Positions 14,183-17,157 of a DNA stretch of 17,157 nucleotides are shown here, piece after piece. Position numbers and translations under genes: made by a program. The notes below the pieces were generated by a model. It searched no databases. It was not told where the DNA came from and worked only from the letters and a program-made list of their open reading frames with translations. The DNA comes from Bacteroidaceae bacterium (GTDB lineage Bacteria > Bacteroidota > Bacteroidia > Bacteroidales > Bacteroidaceae), in assembly GCA_016302435.1 (NCBI GenBank), contig JAEDNQ010000028.1:1-17157 (forward strand). The letters run 5' to 3'. How positions within the stretch are numbered: the stretch's first letter is position 1; the number at the start of each line of letters is the position of its first letter.

Positions 14183-15082
14183 ATGAAAGTCAGCAAAGAA
14201 ATCCGCATCGGCCTCGTAGCCGTACTTGCCATTCTCATCGTATACGTAGGCATCATCTTCCTCAAAGGCCTAAAACTCTTCAGCAACGACGTCTCCTACT
14301 ACGTCCAGCTCAGCGACGTACAAGGCATGCCCACCGCATCCGACGTCAGAGCCAACGGCCTCAAAGTCGGCACCGTCAAAGCCATCAACTTCGACCAAGC
14401 CAGCCAGCAGCTCATCGTAGAAATCAATGTCAACCCCGACTTCCGCATCCCACAAGGCACCACCGTCTACATGACCAAAGAGATGCTCGGCAGCGCCATG
14501 ATGAACCTCAAGCTCGGACCCGACCCCACACACACCATCAACGTCGGCGACACCATCAACGGCACACCCATGGTCGATCTCATGACAGCAGCAGGCAACA
14601 TGCTCCCACAAGTCGAAAACATGCTGCCCAAGATTGACTCCATCCTCACAGCCCTCAACACCATCGCCAACGACCCAGCCCTCGCCACCTCACTCCACAA
14701 CATGGCAGACATCACCACCGAGCTCAAGACCACCACGGCACAGGTCAACTCTCTCCTCACAGGCGACGTTCCGCAGCTCATGACCAAGACAAACAACATC
14801 TGCTCAAACCTCGAATACACCACCGGACAACTCCGAGAAGTCAACATACCAGCCCTCGCAGCCAAGGCAGACACCACACTCACCTACGTCAACAACCTCG
14901 CCTTCCGCTTCGACACCTCCATGAAGAGCAAAGACTCCTCACTCGGCATGCTCATGAACGACAACTCCATAGCCCTCCACGTCGACACCACCATCATAAA
15001 CATGTCACGCCTCCTCGAAGACTTCAGACTCCACCCCAAGCGATACGTCCACTTCTCACTCTTCGGCAAGAAAGATAAATAA
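14183..15082 (+). CDS. MCE/MlaD family lipid-transport protein
   Basis: 299 aa. One N-terminal membrane helix (about 8-28, IRIGLVAVLAILIVYVGIIF) is followed by a single MCE domain (about 36-115) with LSDVQGMPTASDVRANGLKVGTV and MTKEMLGSAMMNLKLG, then a long helical region with repeated heptad-like stretches (about 130-270), and the ending LLEDFRLHPKRYVHFSLFGK, typical of Bacteroidetes members. Proteins of this type form hexameric rings that carry phospholipid between inner and outer membranes with an MlaE/MlaF transporter, which is not in the window. It is probably co-transcribed with the amidase; the 108-bp spacer (14075-14182) is A/C-rich with nothing recognisable. Confidence 0.9.
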   Translation: MKVSKEIRIGLVAVLAILIVYVGIIFLKGLKLFSNDVSYYVQLSDVQGMPTASDVRANGLKVGTVKAINFDQASQQLIVEINVNPDFRIPQGTTVYMTKEMLGSAMMNLKLGPDPTHTINVGDTINGTPMVDLMTAAGNMLPQVENMLPKIDSILTALNTIANDPALATSLHNMADITTELKTTTAQVNSLLTGDVPQLMTKTNNICSNLEYTTGQLREVNIPALAAKADTTLTYVNNLAFRFDTSMKSKDSSLGMLMNDNSIALHVDTTIINMSRLLEDFRLHPKRYVHFSLFGKKDK

Positions 15083-15389
15083 AAAAGAATAAAAATATAT
15101 TGACGAGGAAAACAACAAAGGAGGGTGTTATTTAAATTCAGTTTAAATAGCATTCCCCTTCACCTCTCACCACGTGCAACACCTAAACAACTACAATCAC
15201 AATCCATTACGTGTGAAACACAATTGCAACATTTGCCCTCTCCACCCAAATATCTCAGTCCGCAACTATCTATTCTACCATACATTACACATACGCAAGC
15301 CCATATTGCCCACCCATCCATCTAATAAACCTAAACTCCTATAAACAAAGGATTTTCAGCCACAACGAAAAATCATACTACTAAAAATA
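15083..15389. other. Gene-free spacer with a hairpin
   Basis: About 300 bp without a supported gene. A hairpin lies at 15123-15155: TATTTAAA (15129-15136) and TTTAAATA (15142-15149) around TTCAG. On the + strand transcript it extends to 14 pairs using G-U wobbles, which fits an RNA structure at the end of the mlaD message, though no U-tract follows. The remainder is A/C/T-rich. No match to the DnaA box TTATCCACA is seen on either strand. Confidence 0.5.
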
Positions 15390-15421
15390 TTTGGTCATTA
15401 CGAAAAAAGTTCCTAACTTTG
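15390..15421 (+). promoter_or_regulatory. dnaA promoter with complete -33 and -7 boxes
   Basis: TTTG at 15390-15393 and TAACTTTG at 15414-15421 are 20 bp apart, the spacing of the Bacteroidetes primary sigma factor promoter. Transcription should begin near 15427-15430, giving a leader of about 85 nt to the ATG at 15514. This is the best promoter in the window. Confidence 0.8.
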
Positions 15422-15513
15422 CACTCGATTTCCGTACATACCCCTTTGGACAATCGACAACTGCACTCAATAACCAAGACAACAATCAAATTCAAACCAT
15501 ACAACTCTCATCA

Positions 15514-16920
15514 ATGGAACAACAGACATCACTCATGTGGGATAAATGTCTCAGCATCATCCGCGACAATATCACACCCGAGCAATACTCGGCCTCCTTC
15601 GCCTTCGTCAAGCTCCACAGCTTCGTCGACGGCAAGATGGTGCTTGATGTTCCAAGCGAGTTCGTGAAGAAATACATCGAAGACAACTTCCTCCCCCTCA
15701 TGGCATCCACCTTCCGACGCGTCTTCAACGACAGAGTCAAATCACTCTTCTACAACGTCACAGTGGCAAGCCAGCAGCAAGGAGGAGCAGTCATCGAGAA
15801 GACAGACATAACACCACGAGTCGTCAATGGCGAACCACGCCAGGACGCACGCAAGAGCCCCGACGACCTCACCGCACCACAAGTGCAGGACCTCGACTCC
15901 CAGCTCATCCCCCACTACCGATTCGACAACTACATCGAAGGCGAAAGCAACCGACTCGCACGCTCAGTCGGCGAGTCCATAGCCAACAACCCAGCCCACA
16001 CCTTCAACCCCTACTTCGTCTACGGACCCTCAGGCTGCGGAAAGACCCACCTCATCAACGCCATCGGACTCCGCATCAAGGAGCTCCACCCCGACATGAG
16101 AGTCATCTACCTCTCCGCCCACCTCTTCACCGTCCAGTACACCGATGCCGTCCGCCAGAACAAAGTCAACGACTTCATCCGCTTCTACCAGACCATCGAC
16201 ACACTCATCATCGACGACATACAAGAGCTCTCCGGCAAGACACAGACCCAGAACACCTTCTTCCACATCTTCAACCACCTCCACATCAACGGCAAGCAGA
16301 TTATCCTCTCAGCCGACCGTCTGCCTATAGCTATCGAAGGACTCGAAGACCGACTGCTCACACGCTTCAAGTGGGGAATGCAGGCAGAGATAGAAAAACC
16401 CACACAAAACCTCCGCCTCGGCATCCTTGCCGCCAAAGTAGAAAAAGAAGGACTCAAGATACCATCCAACGTCCTGCGCTACATCGCCGAAAACGTCAGC
16501 GACAACGTGCGCGACCTCGAAGGCATCATCAACTCCCTCATGGCCTACTCCGTTGTCTACAACAGCAACATCAACATGAGCCTCGTGCAGAAAGTCATGC
16601 CACGCTACGTAGTCAAGGAAGAACATACCATCACCATCGACGACGTCAAGCAGTGCGTCTGCAACATGTACAACCTCAAAGTCAGCCAGCTCGACTCACG
16701 CACACGCACACAGCAGATAGCCAAGGCACGACAGATAGCCATGTACCTCGCCTCCGAACTAACAGGCAAGTCACACGTCCAAGTCGGAGCCAACATAGGC
16801 AACCGCAATCACGCCACCGTCATCCACGCCATAAAGCAAGTCAAAGACATGATGGACGTAGACGAGACAACACGCCACGAGATAGAAGAACTCACCTCCA
16901 TGCTCAAAGCACAAAGATAA
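15514..16920 (+). CDS. dnaA: Chromosomal replication initiator protein DnaA
   Basis: 468 aa from the ATG at 15514. Domain I (about 1-85) begins MEQQTSLMWDKCLSIIRDN, followed by a short variable linker (86-130). The AAA+ domain III (about 131-350) has Walker A GPSGCGKTH (171-179), Walker B LIIDDIQ (231-237), sensor LSADR (265-269) and NVRDLEG (331-337). Domain IV carries the DNA-binding signature GNRNHATVIHAIK (429-441). DnaA binds its boxes at oriC and opens the origin. In that signature Asn432 and Ala434 replace the Asp and Thr of E. coli RDHTT. A longer reading frame from TTG 15391 overlaps the promoter and is rejected. dnaN, recF and other usual origin neighbours are absent, as is common outside the classic gene order. 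Confidence 0.97.
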   Translation: MEQQTSLMWDKCLSIIRDNITPEQYSASFAFVKLHSFVDGKMVLDVPSEFVKKYIEDNFLPLMASTFRRVFNDRVKSLFYNVTVASQQQGGAVIEKTDITPRVVNGEPRQDARKSPDDLTAPQVQDLDSQLIPHYRFDNYIEGESNRLARSVGESIANNPAHTFNPYFVYGPSGCGKTHLINAIGLRIKELHPDMRVIYLSAHLFTVQYTDAVRQNKVNDFIRFYQTIDTLIIDDIQELSGKTQTQNTFFHIFNHLHINGKQIILSADRLPIAIEGLEDRLLTRFKWGMQAEIEKPTQNLRLGILAAKVEKEGLKIPSNVLRYIAENVSDNVRDLEGIINSLMAYSVVYNSNINMSLVQKVMPRYVVKEEHTITIDDVKQCVCNMYNLKVSQLDSRTRTQQIAKARQIAMYLASELTGKSHVQVGANIGNRNHATVIHAIKQVKDMMDVDETTRHEIEELTSMLKAQR

Positions 16921-16997
16921 GTAGAACAAAGATTACACACACAACTATCAAGCACTCCTACTTACTCTCCAACACCATAAGAAAAAACTATCAGTAC

Positions 16998-17043
16998 CAA
17001 AAAGGCCTCGCGTCCCACTCCCATGAGACACGAAGCCTTTTTG
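16998..17043. terminator. Bidirectional intrinsic terminator after dnaA
   Basis: Arms 16998-17014 and 17027-17043 pair 15 of 17 positions (CAAAAAGGC ... GCCTTTTTG outermost) around a 12-base loop, with T-runs at the outer edge on both strands. It lies 77 bp after the dnaA stop. On the + strand the two imperfect positions are C-A mismatches; on the - strand they become G-U pairs, so the minus-strand RNA forms an unbroken 17-pair stem. Confidence 0.85.
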
Positions 17044-17058
17044 CATTTATGGTAGGTT

Positions 17059-17157
17059 CTATAAATTAGCATTGAAGGGATTTTTTCGCCCACGCGTACC
17101 AAGATGTTGCGTACTGGGCAATCTGGGAAGAGCATATCTCTCATCATAAGTAGGTGT
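17059..17157 (-). CDS. Possible 3' end of a convergent gene (partial)
   Basis: On the minus strand a frame is open from the window edge to a TAG at 17059-17061, giving 32 residues that end GRKNPFNANL. I do not recognise the protein. Support is indirect: the stop lies 15 bp before the terminator, and that terminator pairs best in minus-strand RNA. A second minus-strand frame (MMRDMLFPDCPV..., to 16962) is also open but reads through the terminator and is less likely. The sequence is too short for any functional call. Confidence 0.3.
   Translation of the reverse strand, partial: TPTYDERYALPRLPSTQHLGTRGRKNPFNANL

Noticed and set aside
15125..15325. 66-aa open frame before dnaA
   Set aside because: Low-complexity His/Pro/Ser/Gln translation, no start signals, and its first codons come from the TTTAAA palindrome.
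15391..15513. 41-residue N-terminal extension of DnaA from TTG 15391
   Set aside because: It starts inside the -33 box and crosses the -7 box and predicted transcription start, so it cannot be in the transcript from that promoter.
15083..15513. oriC next to dnaA
   Set aside because: No consensus DnaA boxes, no AT-rich unwinding element with repeats, and no dnaN or other origin neighbours were seen; the spacer is better explained by a promoter and a hairpin.

Overview
The window looks like chromosomal core DNA of a Bacteroidales bacterium, probably of the Prevotellaceae/Muribaculaceae type. The clues are the stand-alone IMP cyclohydrolase before mreBCD-mrdA-rodA, the long (~490 aa) RodA, an LptC lipoprotein preceded by a TPR protein, an amidase-MCE pair before dnaA, and three promoter boxes of the Bacteroidetes form TAnnTTTG. 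Shine-Dalgarno sequences are nearly absent. All clear genes lie on the + strand. I see no insertion sequence, phage gene, CRISPR array, tRNA or rRNA.

Layout. 2-2641: a secreted TPR protein, lptC (LPS export) and cdd (cytidine deaminase). 2642-2885: a promoter region. 2886-9658: the elongasome unit, with the IMP cyclohydrolase (purH N-domain only), mreB, mreC, mreD, mrdA (PBP2) and rodA. 9792-12742: a YiiX-like papain-fold hydrolase with an unusual leader, then a BtuB-like TonB-dependent receptor. 12891-15082: a promoter, an N-acetylmuramoyl-L-alanine amidase with a SPOR-like tail, and an MCE/MlaD-type lipid-transport protein. 15083-16920: a spacer with a complete -33/-7 promoter, then dnaA. 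16998-17157: a bidirectional terminator and probably the 3' end of a convergent minus-strand gene.

The genes share an envelope theme. MreBCD, PBP2 and RodA build lateral wall, the amidase (and possibly the YiiX-like protein) cuts wall material, LptC exports LPS, the MCE protein moves lipid, and the receptor imports an unknown ligand. Nucleotide genes (cdd, IMP cyclohydrolase) and dnaA are interspersed.

I see no new defence or mobile system. The most notable non-gene signal is that six intergenic spacers or leaders each carry a different local tandem duplication, with periods of 8, 13, 38, 65, 12 and 44 bp. Two of these duplicate the stop codon of the upstream gene, and one contains hairpins with a compensatory base-pair change. 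The coding strand is also strongly rich in A and C throughout, opposite to the usual leading-strand G excess.
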